From Leucobacter musarum subsp. musarum (lineage in GTDB: Bacteria > Actinomycetota > Actinomycetes > Actinomycetales > Microbacteriaceae): DNA of 64,000 nt. This document shows, in pieces, positions 26,074 to 34,620 of the stretch; position 1 is the stretch's first letter, and the number at the start of each line of letters is the position of its first letter. The stretch spans positions 62,001-126,000 of the forward strand of contig NZ_JHBW01000066.1 in NCBI RefSeq assembly GCF_001273845.1. The letters are read 5' to 3'. The translations under genes and the position numbers were made by a program. The notes under the pieces were generated by a model. That model worked only from the letters and a program-made list of their open reading frames with translations. It did not search any database and was not told where the DNA came from.

Positions 26074-26388
26074 GTGGCACAAGTCATCAAGCTGAGCACT
26101 GACGAGTTAACGAAAGGCCGCACGGCCTGTGCGACGGCAGCGGAGACGGCTCGCGAAGGGGCCGAGAAGTTTCCGATCAGCCTGGGCGCCGGCCTCGGGA
26201 CCATCGGGCTCGGGTTGACGGCCACCTTTGGCACGCTGGGCGCAGCGCTGCAGACCCAGGCGAAATCGATCGCGGAGCTGATCGACGGGTACGGCGATCA
26301 CATCGGGGCGACACACGACCGATTCGAGGCCTACGAGACCTCGATCGCTCCCTTCCTCGAATCGATCGGACTCGAAGATGCCGATTAA
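26074..26388 (+). CDS. Small helical protein of a type VII-associated cluster
   Basis: 104 residues, mostly helical with a Gly/Leu/Thr-rich middle (SLGAGLGTIGLGLTATFG). No WXG motif is present, but the size, the helix-turn-helix character and the linkage to a WXG100 gene fit an ESX-associated partner or chaperone. The C-terminal segment DGYGDHIGATHDRFEAYE resembles the C-terminal helix of ESX-like small proteins. GTG start with GGGGGA upstream. Its end overlaps the next gene by 11 bases, implying co-translation and possibly a complex. I do not recognise a family. Confidence 0.6.
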   Translation: MAQVIKLSTDELTKGRTACATAAETAREGAEKFPISLGAGLGTIGLGLTATFGTLGAALQTQAKSIAELIDGYGDHIGATHDRFEAYETSIAPFLESIGLEDAD

Positions 26389-27676
26389 TACCGCGCCGGC
26401 CGACGCGATCGCCGCCCAGATCGCCAGTCAGTCGTGGGCGCAGGGAGTCAGCGTGGGGAGCGCGTCTGCCACCGCTGCCGTACCCACGGTCCCGGCGTTC
26501 TTGGCCCCGTTCATCGCCCCGCTGACCGGGCTGCTCGATCTCGTGCTCGCGCAGCCGGGCGAGATCTATCGCGTGTCGATTGAGTGGGAGACGGGCACCG
26601 GACACTTGCAAGAGGCGTCCGACGGGCTCACGCGCACGGCCGCGGCCCTCGAGAACGGGCAGCAGGGACTCTTCATCGACGCGATTGCGGCTGCGCTGCG
26701 AGATGCCGCTGCCGCTGCTCATTCCGTGGCCGACTGGGGCAAAGTCGGTGCCCAGGCGCTGCAGGTGGCGCTGCGCATCTGCGAGGGGCTGCGTGCCCTC
26801 GTGATGGACGCGCTCGACCTCGCCGGGCAATTCGGCCAGAGTCTCGGCGACTTCGTGTTCTCCTGGCCCTGGGAGATCGAAAAGAAAGCCGAAGCGATCT
26901 TCGAGTTCACCCGCGCGGTCGATGATCTCGTCGCCCGATGCCGCGAACAGATCGATCGTGTGCTGCAGTGCTTCCGCGACCTGCTGCGCCTGCTGCTCGA
27001 TCTGATGCGCGCCATGGTGCCGGCGCACGCGCAGATCGAGGCCCTGCTCGCCGTCCTGTTCCAGTACGTGCCGCCCGGAGATGCTCCAGTCGATGTGGCG
27101 CCCGGTCAGCAAGGCGGAGGTCTCGGCGACATCTACAACGTGAGCGGGCACCCCTACCCCGGCTCCGACCTCGAGTTCGAGGGCGAATACGATCGCGGGT
27201 ACACGCACGAGTACGACCTGGGCCCGACCGACCTCACGACCGAAGAATTGATGGCGCGCTTCAGCGAGAACTTCGGGCACCTGTTCGTGCCGTCTCGGGT
27301 CGGAGACAATTCGCAGCTGAACCTGAGCGGGCTCGAGGAAGACCAGGTCATCGATGCCTCGCTGCTCGGAGTCGACATCCCGGGTGTGACGCAGGGCAAC
27401 ATCCTCGTGACCCAGGTCACTGAAGACGGCTTCGTCATTCGGGCCATGGAAGGCCACCCGGAGGAGCCCGGCGAGGTCGCGTTCCGCATCACGCGCGACG
27501 AGAACGGGCACGCCAGGCTGCAGGTCACCAGCGGCTACGACCAGACGGTGCTCGACCGCTATGACGCCCTGGGCATACTCGACGAGACCAACCCGGCCTA
27601 CGCCGGATTCGTCGACGCGTCGCTCTGGAGCGATATGGCCTCGCGCATCCGAGACAATCTGCGATACGGGGAGTAG
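26378..27676 (+). CDS. Putative type VII-secreted effector or large partner protein, function unknown
   Basis: 432 residues, no signal peptide. N-terminal 230 residues are Ala-rich and helical (DAIAAALRDAAAAAHSVADWG, then FRDLLRLLLDLMRAMV), consistent with a type VII targeting or oligomerising domain. After a Pro/Gly-rich junction (about residue 230-245) comes a different, acidic and beta-rich C-terminal part (PGSDLEFEGEYDRGYTHEYD, then ITQ-like strands NILVTQVTEDGFVIRAMEGHP and VAFRITRDENGHARLQV). Such two-part architecture is common in polymorphic toxins, but I see no known catalytic motif. It is followed by a lipoprotein gene that might be its immunity or accessory protein. Confidence 0.6.
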   Translation: MPINTAPADAIAAQIASQSWAQGVSVGSASATAAVPTVPAFLAPFIAPLTGLLDLVLAQPGEIYRVSIEWETGTGHLQEASDGLTRTAAALENGQQGLFIDAIAAALRDAAAAAHSVADWGKVGAQALQVALRICEGLRALVMDALDLAGQFGQSLGDFVFSWPWEIEKKAEAIFEFTRAVDDLVARCREQIDRVLQCFRDLLRLLLDLMRAMVPAHAQIEALLAVLFQYVPPGDAPVDVAPGQQGGGLGDIYNVSGHPYPGSDLEFEGEYDRGYTHEYDLGPTDLTTEELMARFSENFGHLFVPSRVGDNSQLNLSGLEEDQVIDASLLGVDIPGVTQGNILVTQVTEDGFVIRAMEGHPEEPGEVAFRITRDENGHARLQVTSGYDQTVLDRYDALGILDETNPAYAGFVDASLWSDMASRIRDNLRYGE

Positions 27677-27682
27677 GAACGC

Positions 27683-28318
27683 ATGGTGCGGAGACAACGT
27701 TGGGGAACGCTGGTCGTCAGTGGCCTCGCGCTCAGTGCGGCCCTGGCAGCCACTGCGTGCGCGCCGGTTGCTCGCGAGACCATTCCGAGCTTTCCGGATT
27801 CAGGCGGGCAGACGACGGCCGAAGCGATCGAGCAGCTCGAGCGCATTTCCGGGGTCTCGGTCGACCGGCTCTCGATCTCGCAGGCGCCGAACGCGAAGAA
27901 CAGCACCTCGGCGGAACTCGCCGTGACCGTCGCAGACGACTTCGTCGTCGCCGATCCCGATGCGTTCGTCGACCTGCTGGCGCGCACGGCGTGGTCGGTG
28001 CGCGACGGGTACCAGCCGACATCGCGCCTTTACCTGTCGGTCACCACTGACACGGCGAACTCGTTCGATCTCGGCGCAGCCGCGGTGGCTTCGGGGTGGC
28101 TCGATACGTCTCGTGCCTTCGACGGCGGCACGAGCCGCGCATCGATCACGCTCTCGTCGAACTCCCAGTCCGATGCGGGTGCGCGGAATCTGGAGCGACT
28201 CGGTGCGTGGCCCGGTGACGTCCCCGAGGCATCCTCGGGAATCACGCGCGAGATCGACGGCGCTGCGGCTGCGCCCGGCAGCGCGACGTCTGACCAAGCA
28301 ACCACTGAGGGGGAATAG
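27683..28318 (+). CDS. Lipoprotein of the type VII-associated cluster
   Basis: 211 residues. Signal peptide with a hydrophobic core (LVVSGLALSAALAA) and a lipobox-like TAC, so it is probably membrane-anchored outside the cell. The mature domain is alpha/beta (AEAIEQLERISGVSVDRLSIS, then SAELAVTVADDFVVADPDAFVDLLARTAW) and ends with a low-complexity Ala/Ser/Thr tail. The gene starts six bases after the putative effector and four bases before the YbaB-like gene. No enzyme motif is visible. It could be an immunity or surface accessory protein. Confidence 0.6.
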   Translation: MVRRQRWGTLVVSGLALSAALAATACAPVARETIPSFPDSGGQTTAEAIEQLERISGVSVDRLSISQAPNAKNSTSAELAVTVADDFVVADPDAFVDLLARTAWSVRDGYQPTSRLYLSVTTDTANSFDLGAAAVASGWLDTSRAFDGGTSRASITLSSNSQSDAGARNLERLGAWPGDVPEASSGITREIDGAAAAPGSATSDQATTEGE

Positions 28319-28321
28319 ACG

Positions 28322-28726
28322 ATGGACACTCGTGAATCGAATGACCCATTCGACGCAGTTGCCGCACGCGTCGCCGCCTTGCACGAGGAGGCGGCGACGA
28401 ACCTGCGTCACGCCGAGCAGCTCCGCGACAGCGCGCGCGACACGACGGCTGAGGCGGTCTCCGGGGGCGGCGAAGTGCGAGTGCAGGCCGATGCCGGGGG
28501 TCGCGTCAGTGCGCTGAGCTTCGGCGCCCGGGCCGAGCAGTTGCCGCTCACCGAACTCGCCGCGGTAACACTGCGCACGATCGAGCAGGCGCAGCAGCGG
28601 GCGATGCAGGCCCTCGCGCAACAGAGCGCAGACCTCTTCGGCAGCGACGCAGAGATTTCGACCCAGATCAGCGCCACGGCCGATCGCTGGGGCGCGGCCT
28701 CGGGCGACGGCATCACGTACCGGTAG
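28322..28726 (+). CDS. YbaB/EbfC-like small protein
   Basis: 134 residues. A helical N-terminus (VAARVAALHEEAATNLRHAEQLRDS) is followed by a central beta-hairpin GEVRVQADAGGRVSALSFG and a long C-terminal helix. This order and the VxVDxxGxvxxL-type hairpin match the YbaB/EbfC fold, variants of which occur in actinobacterial type VII loci next to WXG100 genes. The classic DNA-binding role is not assumed for this divergent copy. ATG start, 12 bases before the WXG100 gene. Confidence 0.7.
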   Translation: MDTRESNDPFDAVAARVAALHEEAATNLRHAEQLRDSARDTTAEAVSGGGEVRVQADAGGRVSALSFGARAEQLPLTELAAVTLRTIEQAQQRAMQALAQQSADLFGSDAEISTQISATADRWGAASGDGITYR

Positions 28727-28738
28727 GGGGAGCGGACG

Positions 28739-29026
28739 ATGGAACTGGAAGTGCACCCCGACGAGCTCACCGCGCTCGGTGATGACTGGGTGGCGGCCTC
28801 TGAGGTGATCGTGCAGCAGCAGGAAGCCCTGCGCGACCGCGTGCAGCTGCTCGCCGGGCAGTGGAGCGGGGCCGCGCAAGCTGCATTTCTCGCCCAGTAC
28901 GCCGAGACGCAGCGCCGAATGCTTGAGCGAGCGGATGAGCTGCGACGATCGGGTGCGGCAGTGCGCGACATCGCCGAGCATTACGCGCAACTCGACGCCG
29001 ACGCGGCTGACGCGATCTCGGCCTGA
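28739..29026 (+). CDS. WXG100 family protein (EsxA/B-like)
   Basis: 95 residues, the canonical size. Two helices joined by the WSG turn (AGQWSGAAQAAF), the W-x-G hallmark of type VII substrates. The C-terminal half is acidic and helical (HYAQLDADAADAISA) but lacks a clear YxxxD/E; HYAQLD may be a degenerate version. ATG start with GGGGAG upstream. Last gene of the five-gene cluster. No EccC ATPase or other machinery is in the window, so secretion would depend on a system elsewhere. Confidence 0.88.
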   Translation: MELEVHPDELTALGDDWVAASEVIVQQQEALRDRVQLLAGQWSGAAQAAFLAQYAETQRRMLERADELRRSGAAVRDIAEHYAQLDADAADAISA

Positions 29027-29112
29027 CGCGTCGCATCTCGCTCGTGGCGACTCGCGAGCGTGGGGCAACCCGCGAGTGCGGAGGCGACCCCGCGAGAGTT
29101 GAGCCGACCCGG

Positions 29113-30243
29113 TTACAGCAGGTGCCCGCCTCCGGTCACCTTCATGCGGCTGACCAGGTTCTTCACATCTTGTGCGCGGTTCTTCGTGGTGACGAGCAGC
29201 ACGTCTGCGGTGTCGACCACGACGATGTCTTCGACGCCGACGAGCGCGACGAGGCGATCGCTCTCGGAGACGACGATGCCGCTCGACGCATCAGAGAGCA
29301 CTTGCGCACCATCGCCGAGCACGGCGAGGTCGCTGCCGCGTCCGCGGGTGAGCAGGTTCGCGACCGAGGCGAAATCGCCGACGTCGTCCCAGTCGAAGTG
29401 GGCGGCGACGCAGACCATTTTGCCGGCCGCGGCGGCGGGCTCGGCGACGGTGTAGTCGACCGCGATCTTCGGAAGCGTCGGCCAGAGGCGCTCGCGCACC
29501 TCCGCACCGCGCTCGGTATCCCAGGCCGCGGCGATCTCGCGCAGCGCCTCGACGAGTGCGGGCTGGTGCAGTGCCATCTGCTCCAGCAGCACGGTGGCGC
29601 GCGCGATGAACATGCCCGCGTTCCAGAGATACCCGCCGTCGGCGATGTACGCTTCGGCCTGCTCGGCGTCGGGCTTCTCGACGAACGAGGTCACGTCGTA
29701 GACGTCGAACGGCGCAATATCGCGCCGTGCTGCGCCCGCGGCGATGTAGCCGAAGCCGGTGGCGGGGTGCGACGGGTGAATGCCGATGGTGGCGATGTAC
29801 CCGAGGTCGGCGGCCTGCACGGCCGTTGTGACGGCGCGCTGGAAGAGGACGTCGCCGCGAATGACATGGTCGGCCGCGAACGAGCCGAGGATCGCGTCGG
29901 GGTCGCGCAGCTCAAGGATGGCGGCGGCGAGCCCGATGGCAGCCGACGAATCTTTGGGCTCGCTCTCGGTGACGAGGTTTTCGGAGAGCAGCTCGGGGAG
30001 CTGTTCGGCGACGGAGTCGCGGTGCGAGATGCCGGTCACGACCATGGTGCGCTCGGCCGGAACGAGCGGTGAGAGTCGATCCCAGGTCGCGCGCAGCAGA
30101 GAGTCTCCTGACCCCGTGAGATCGAGGAGGAATTTCGGCGCGTTCGCGCGCGACAGCGGCCACAAGCGCGACCCGACCCCGCCCGCCGGAATGACGCAGG
30201 TGAACCGCTCGATGGCGGGCGTGGTCGAGGTCTGCTCGGTCAT
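29113..30243 (-). CDS. manC: Mannose-1-phosphate guanylyltransferase
   Basis: 376 residues. The nucleotidyltransferase signature GGVGSRLWPLSRANAPKFL is near the N-terminus, with FAADHVI and FVEKP further in, and YLWNAGMFIARA. It makes GDP-mannose from GTP and mannose-1-phosphate for glycan and cell-wall mannosylation. The C-terminal isomerase domain of bifunctional ManC is absent. The gene lies five bases downstream of the RidA-ALDH stop on the same strand but is functionally unrelated. It may have its own promoter inside the end of that gene. Confidence 0.92.
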   Translation of the reverse strand: MTEQTSTTPAIERFTCVIPAGGVGSRLWPLSRANAPKFLLDLTGSGDSLLRATWDRLSPLVPAERTMVVTGISHRDSVAEQLPELLSENLVTESEPKDSSAAIGLAAAILELRDPDAILGSFAADHVIRGDVLFQRAVTTAVQAADLGYIATIGIHPSHPATGFGYIAAGAARRDIAPFDVYDVTSFVEKPDAEQAEAYIADGGYLWNAGMFIARATVLLEQMALHQPALVEALREIAAAWDTERGAEVRERLWPTLPKIAVDYTVAEPAAAAGKMVCVAAHFDWDDVGDFASVANLLTRGRGSDLAVLGDGAQVLSDASSGIVVSESDRLVALVGVEDIVVVDTADVLLVTTKNRAQDVKNLVSRMKVTGGGHLL

Positions 30244-30248
30244 GGCAA

Positions 30249-32288
30249 TCAGCCTACTGTGCGCCCCCAGGAAAGGGACTGACCGGCGGCGCTCCGCGAC
30301 TGCGGCACGCTCAGCGGGTTCGCATCGCGCAGTGCCTCCGGGAGGAATGCTGTGGGGGCGTTCTGGTAGGCGACCGGGCGGAGAAAACGGCCGAGCGCTG
30401 CGGTGCCCACCGAGGTGCTGGCATCATTCGTGGTCGCAGGCCACGGGCCGCCGTGCTGCTGCGCGGGCGTGACTGCGACGCCTGTGGGCCAGCCGTTGAA
30501 GAGTACGCGACCGGCGTGCGCGGCCAGTTCGGCGACGAGCTGCTGCAGGGCGGCTGGGGGAGCGGCTGCGGATCCCTCGGCCTCGCCGAGGTGCACGGTG
30601 CCGGTGAGGCTGCCCTCGACGAACTCGCTGACGAGTGGCGCGAGTGCTGCGTCGGCAGGCACATCGATCACCACCGAGAACGGACCGAACAGCTCCTCGG
30701 CGAGCAGCTCGCGGTGCGCGCGGAGCGTGTCGAGGGAGACGCGCACGATGGTCGGGGTGACCCACCCCTGGCCGTCGGTGTCGATGCGGATCGCGCCCGA
30801 CGCGAGCTCCTCCACGCCCGCGAGGGCGCGCACCGCATCGAGCCCGGTCGCGTATGCCGCGGCGATGCGGGGGCCGAGCAGTCGGTGCTCGGACGCCGGC
30901 GCCGCACCGGCCGCGGCGCGGACTGCCTCGGCGAAGCCGGAGCCCTCGGGCACGAACACCAGCCCGGGCTTCGTGCAGAGCTGGCCGGCTGATCCGCCGA
31001 CACTTGCGAGATAGTCGCCTGCGAGCGCACTGCCGCGCTCCGTGATCGCCGCATCGGTGATGAACACCGGGTTGATGCTGCCGAGTTCGCCGTAGAACGG
31101 GATCGGTGCTGGGCGCGCGGCCGCGATGTCGGCCAGGAGGCGCCCGCCGTGCGTCGAGCCGGTGAACGATGCGGCGCGCACGCGCGGATCGCGCAGTGCT
31201 GCCACGCCGGTCTCCTGACCGTGGATCACCTGGAGAGTGCCGCCGGGGAGCCCGGCGGCGGCGATGACGCGCTGGGCGAGTGCGGCGGTCGCGTCGGAGA
31301 GGTCGGGGTGACCCGAGTGCGCCTTGATGATCAGGGGGCAGCCCGCCGCGAGGATCGAGGCGGAGTCGCCGCCGAGCACCGAGAAGGCGAAGGGGAAGTT
31401 CGACGCCGAGAAGTTCAGTACGGGGCCGACCGGGATGTGGGTGCGGCGCAGGTCGGGTCGCGCGCCGAGGGCGAAGTCGGCGTCGGCTTCATCGATGCGG
31501 GCGTCGAGGTGCGCACCCGACACGACGGCCTCGGCGAACAGCCGCAGTTGCACGGCGGTGCGGGTGACCTCGCCGGTGAGCCGCGCGCTCGTGAGGCCGG
31601 TCTCGCGCTCGGCGATCGCGACGAGTGATTCGCGCTCCGAGTCGAGCGCGTCGGCGAGGGCGACCAGCAGTTCGGCGCGACGGCGCGGGGGCAGCGCGGC
31701 GAGCTCGGGGGCGGCCGCGTCGGCTGCGGCCAGTACCGCCTCGAGATCTGCGTCGGGCGAGCTAGGCCCGTCGGCAGACGTTGCCGCAGGCGCGGTGCCG
31801 GGCCCGCGAGAGGCGCCCGTCTCGTCGTGCAGCCCGACGACGAGATCGAGTTCGACGGTAGCGTTCTTCGGGAGTCGGGGGACGCCGAATGCGGTGCGCG
31901 CATGCGCGCCCGATTCGCCGAGGACGTCGCGCAGCAATCGGGAAGCGCCCTCGGCGACGGCGGGCTGATCGTCGAACTCTGGCCCGCTGGCGACGTAGAC
32001 GGTGAGTTTGAGCAGCTGCGCGACACGGTCGAGACCGACAGCGTGCTCGATCTGTGCCAGCGCTCCCAGGGCTGCCAGCTGCGCTGCATCTTGGGCGCGC
32101 GGCACGCCGTCGTTGTCGTGCACGGCGCCGGTGTAGGCGACGGCGCCGTCGCGCTTCGGAATCTGGCCGGAGACGTGCCCGACGCCACGAGCGGCGACGA
32201 ACGGCGTATACGAGTACTGGCCCTGCGAAGGGGCGGGCAGCTCGAGGCCGAGTGCGGCAAGTCGGTCGAGTGCGGAGGATGCTGCCAT
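30249..32288 (-). CDS. RidA domain fused to 2-oxoglutarate-semialdehyde-type aldehyde dehydrogenase
   Basis: 679 residues from the ATG at 32288, with AAAGGA upstream; an extended frame beyond it has no coding character. Residues 1-153 form a Rid-family domain (GVGHVSGQIP, then LGALAQIEHAVGLDRVAQLLKLTVYV, and GVPRLP with the conserved Arg138). After a 25-residue Ala/Pro/Ser linker, residues 181-679 form a full ALDH of the KGSADH group, with the NFSASNFPFAFS region (Asn297), catalytic Glu401 (YGELGS) and Cys438 (GQLCTK). Known: RidA hydrolyses reactive enamines/imines and KGSADH makes 2-oxoglutarate. The divergent importer and KdgD nearby suggest catabolism ending in 2-oxoglutarate semialdehyde. 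Confidence 0.85.
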   Translation of the reverse strand: MAASSALDRLAALGLELPAPSQGQYSYTPFVAARGVGHVSGQIPKRDGAVAYTGAVHDNDGVPRAQDAAQLAALGALAQIEHAVGLDRVAQLLKLTVYVASGPEFDDQPAVAEGASRLLRDVLGESGAHARTAFGVPRLPKNATVELDLVVGLHDETGASRGPGTAPAATSADGPSSPDADLEAVLAAADAAAPELAALPPRRRAELLVALADALDSERESLVAIAERETGLTSARLTGEVTRTAVQLRLFAEAVVSGAHLDARIDEADADFALGARPDLRRTHIPVGPVLNFSASNFPFAFSVLGGDSASILAAGCPLIIKAHSGHPDLSDATAALAQRVIAAAGLPGGTLQVIHGQETGVAALRDPRVRAASFTGSTHGGRLLADIAAARPAPIPFYGELGSINPVFITDAAITERGSALAGDYLASVGGSAGQLCTKPGLVFVPEGSGFAEAVRAAAGAAPASEHRLLGPRIAAAYATGLDAVRALAGVEELASGAIRIDTDGQGWVTPTIVRVSLDTLRAHRELLAEELFGPFSVVIDVPADAALAPLVSEFVEGSLTGTVHLGEAEGSAAAPPAALQQLVAELAAHAGRVLFNGWPTGVAVTPAQQHGGPWPATTNDASTSVGTAALGRFLRPVAYQNAPTAFLPEALRDANPLSVPQSRSAAGQSLSWGRTVG
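30251..30256 (-). promoter_or_regulatory. Possible -10 of manC
   Basis: On the minus strand, TAGGCT is followed by seven bases and the manC ATG. It overlaps the last codons of the upstream co-oriented gene. Weaker than the other leaderless-type elements because read-through transcription is also possible. Confidence 0.35.
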
Positions 32289-32619
32289 CGTGGGAGTCCT
32301 TTCTTCGGCGGAAGCACGGGCGCCCGCGCGGGGAGCCCGATGCAGCCAGTGAAGCGAGTCGTTGCTCCTGCGTCCAGTATTGATTCGGTCTCGAACAATG
32401 CCCCCTGGGTATCGCGAGCGTGGTGACGCAACGAGCGACAGGGTCATACCGTGAGGGACTCAATGAATGCCGAAAGGGTGTTAGACAGGTATCTTCACCG
32501 GCTTCAATACTGAGGACCATGCTTCGTCCGCCTCATCGTCGAGGACTCGTCGAGAGTGGATGCGCGACCCACCAGACCTGCACTCGTGCACGTCGCCACA
32601 CTTCGAACTTGGGAAGGTC
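32289..32619. promoter_or_regulatory. Divergent control region between RidA-ALDH and the NMT1-type importer
   Basis: A 331-base gene-free stretch. It holds CAGTATTGA (32375-32383) and its exact reverse complement TCAATACTG (32504-32512), 120 bases apart. Upstream of the right arm, GTTAGACAGGTAT (32480-32492) differs by one base from an element before kdgD at 38140. TTAGAC followed by 17 bases and TCAATA is a possible promoter for the importer. Symmetric arms facing two divergent genes suggest a shared regulator. Confidence 0.5.
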
Positions 32620-33489
32620 ATGAACATCGATACCTCGCACCCCACTGCGGTCAGGGATCCTCAGAGCATCGCCGCTCCGACGAGCCTCACCGAGACCATC
32701 GCCATCGCACCGGCTCGCAAACGCCGCGTGCTGCCGAGCGGCGTCGACAAAGCCATCAAGGCCGTCGTCGGCATGCTCGGCATCCTCGCGGTCTGGGAAA
32801 TCATCGTCCGCGTCTTTCAGATCCCGGCCTTTCTGCTCGTCGGGCCGATTGCAGCGTTCGAGAAGCTGTTCACTCAGCCCGACTACTTCGCCCACCACGC
32901 CTGGGTGACCATCACGGAGGCCCTCGCCGGCTTCGCTCTTGGCACGGGTCTCGGGGTGCTCTGCGGCGCGACGCTCTTCTACATTCCTGCGGTGCGGCAC
33001 TTCCTCTACCCCGCGCTGATCGCCGTCGACACGATTCCGAAGGTCGCGCTCGCGCCGCTCTTCATCGTGTGGTTCGGGTTCGGGTTCGAATCGAAGGCGT
33101 TCGTCGCAATGGCGATCGCGTTCTTCCCGCTCGTCATCAACACGTTCGATGGACTCTCGGCCGTGCCGAACGAGCTCAAAGAACTGGCGCGCATCAACAA
33201 CGCGAGCACCTGGATGCGGATGCGCAAGATCGAGTTCTGGTACGCGCTGCCCTCGATCTTCTCGGGCGCGAAGATCTCGATCTCGCTCGCCGTCGGCGGC
33301 GCGGTGGTCGGCGAGTTCATCGCGGGCACCGACGGCCTCGGCCAGGTGATTCTGCGTGCGAACGCCCAGAGCGACCTCGCCACGATGTTCGCGGCGTTCA
33401 TGGTGCTCGCGGCGATCTCGCTCCTGCTCTTCTACCTCATCACGGTGATCGCGCAGCGCCTGCTGCCCTGGCGCAACCACGTCAAGTAG
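32620..33489 (+). CDS. NMT1/taurine-type ABC transporter permease (SsuC-like)
   Basis: 289 residues. Six predicted helices and the EAA loop NELKELARINNASTWMRMRKIEFWYALPSIFSGAKISIS, as in SsuC/TauC/ThiX-type permeases. An N-terminal cytoplasmic arm of about 35 residues precedes the first helix (GMLGILAVWEIIVRVF). The start is ATG with GGGAAGG very close upstream. First gene of an importer operon (permease, binding protein, ATPase) followed by an M24-like gene. The substrate is unknown. Confidence 0.88.
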   Translation: MNIDTSHPTAVRDPQSIAAPTSLTETIAIAPARKRRVLPSGVDKAIKAVVGMLGILAVWEIIVRVFQIPAFLLVGPIAAFEKLFTQPDYFAHHAWVTITEALAGFALGTGLGVLCGATLFYIPAVRHFLYPALIAVDTIPKVALAPLFIVWFGFGFESKAFVAMAIAFFPLVINTFDGLSAVPNELKELARINNASTWMRMRKIEFWYALPSIFSGAKISISLAVGGAVVGEFIAGTDGLGQVILRANAQSDLATMFAAFMVLAAISLLLFYLITVIAQRLLPWRNHVK

Positions 33490-33544
33490 TCCAGGCGATC
33501 CTCCACGAACTGCAGTACCTCCCTGCCAGAAAGGAAGCACGCAC

Positions 33545-34594
33545 ATGCGCGCACAGAAAACAGTGGTTGCGGCAATGATCGCCGCGACCGCGCTCCTCGC
33601 CACCGGTTGCTCGGGATCCGGATCGGGTGCCTCCGCTGACGGCGGCACCGACCAGGTCAACTTCATGCTCGACGTCGCGGTCTTGCCGAAGCACGCCCCC
33701 TTCTACGCCGCGGTCGAAGCCGGGTTCTTCAAGGATCAGGGCATCGACGTCGAAATCATGCCGGGTTCGGGATCGGCCAACACCGTGGCATCGGTCGACA
33801 CGGGGCGCGTCGACTTCGGCTGGGCCGACTACAACGTGTCGATTCTCAACCGCGCCCAGGGCGCCTCGATTCGCCAGATCAACCTGGTGCAGGGCAAGTC
33901 AGCGTACGCCGCCCTCGCGCTGCCCGACTCCGGCATCAAGGATTGGGACGACCTCAAGGGCAAGACCGTCGCGACCGAGGGCAACGGTGCCATGGTCGCG
34001 ATGTGGCCCGCGGTGCTCGACAAGCTCGGGTGGCAGGAGGGCGACGTGAGCATCGTCTCGGCGGCCGGCGAGGCGAAGATTCCCGGGCTCATCGCCAAGC
34101 AGTGGGACGCGAACCTGGCGCTCTCGGTCTCGGACGGCCCGACGCTCATCGCCGAGGGGTACGATCCCGTGATTCTGAACTGGGCCGACCTCGGTCTGCT
34201 TTACTACGGCAACGGCGTCATTGCCTCCGACCAGACCATCGAGCAGAACCCCGACCTCGTGAAGCGCTTCAGCACCGCCATGCAGCGCGGATTCGCGTGG
34301 GCGTGCCAGAGCCAGGACGAGACGGCGAAGATCTTCGACGAGCAGGTGCCCGGCTTCGACGCCGACGCCATCGACGACGCCGTGCAGGGCCAGTGCGACC
34401 TGATGTGGGACGACGAGAACACCGAGGCCGGCTTCGGCACCATGAGCGACGCCGGCGTGCAGAAGCAGATCGACCTCGCCGCCGAGTACCTCGGCCTCGA
34501 GCACCCCGAAGAGGTGTCGCCGGCCGACATCTACACCAACGAATTCCTCGAGCCCCTCGGGCCCGACGACACGATCGAGCAGCCGTCCGCGTAA
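33545..34594 (+). CDS. NMT1/THI5-like solute-binding lipoprotein
   Basis: 349 residues. Lipoprotein signal ending in LATGC with a Ser/Gly linker. The fold is the NMT1-like class: VNFMLDVAVLPKHAPFYAAVEAGFFKDQGIDVEIMPGSGSAN, then VDFGWADYNVSILNRAQGA and LKGKTVATEGNG. Homologues bind pyrimidine precursors of thiamine, sulfonates, nitriles or aromatic acids, so the ligand cannot be named. AGAAAGGA precedes the ATG. Middle gene of the importer operon. Confidence 0.88.
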   Translation: MRAQKTVVAAMIAATALLATGCSGSGSGASADGGTDQVNFMLDVAVLPKHAPFYAAVEAGFFKDQGIDVEIMPGSGSANTVASVDTGRVDFGWADYNVSILNRAQGASIRQINLVQGKSAYAALALPDSGIKDWDDLKGKTVATEGNGAMVAMWPAVLDKLGWQEGDVSIVSAAGEAKIPGLIAKQWDANLALSVSDGPTLIAEGYDPVILNWADLGLLYYGNGVIASDQTIEQNPDLVKRFSTAMQRGFAWACQSQDETAKIFDEQVPGFDADAIDDAVQGQCDLMWDDENTEAGFGTMSDAGVQKQIDLAAEYLGLEHPEEVSPADIYTNEFLEPLGPDDTIEQPSA

Positions 34595-34620
34595 GCGGCG
34601 CGGCAGAAAGGACCGTCATC

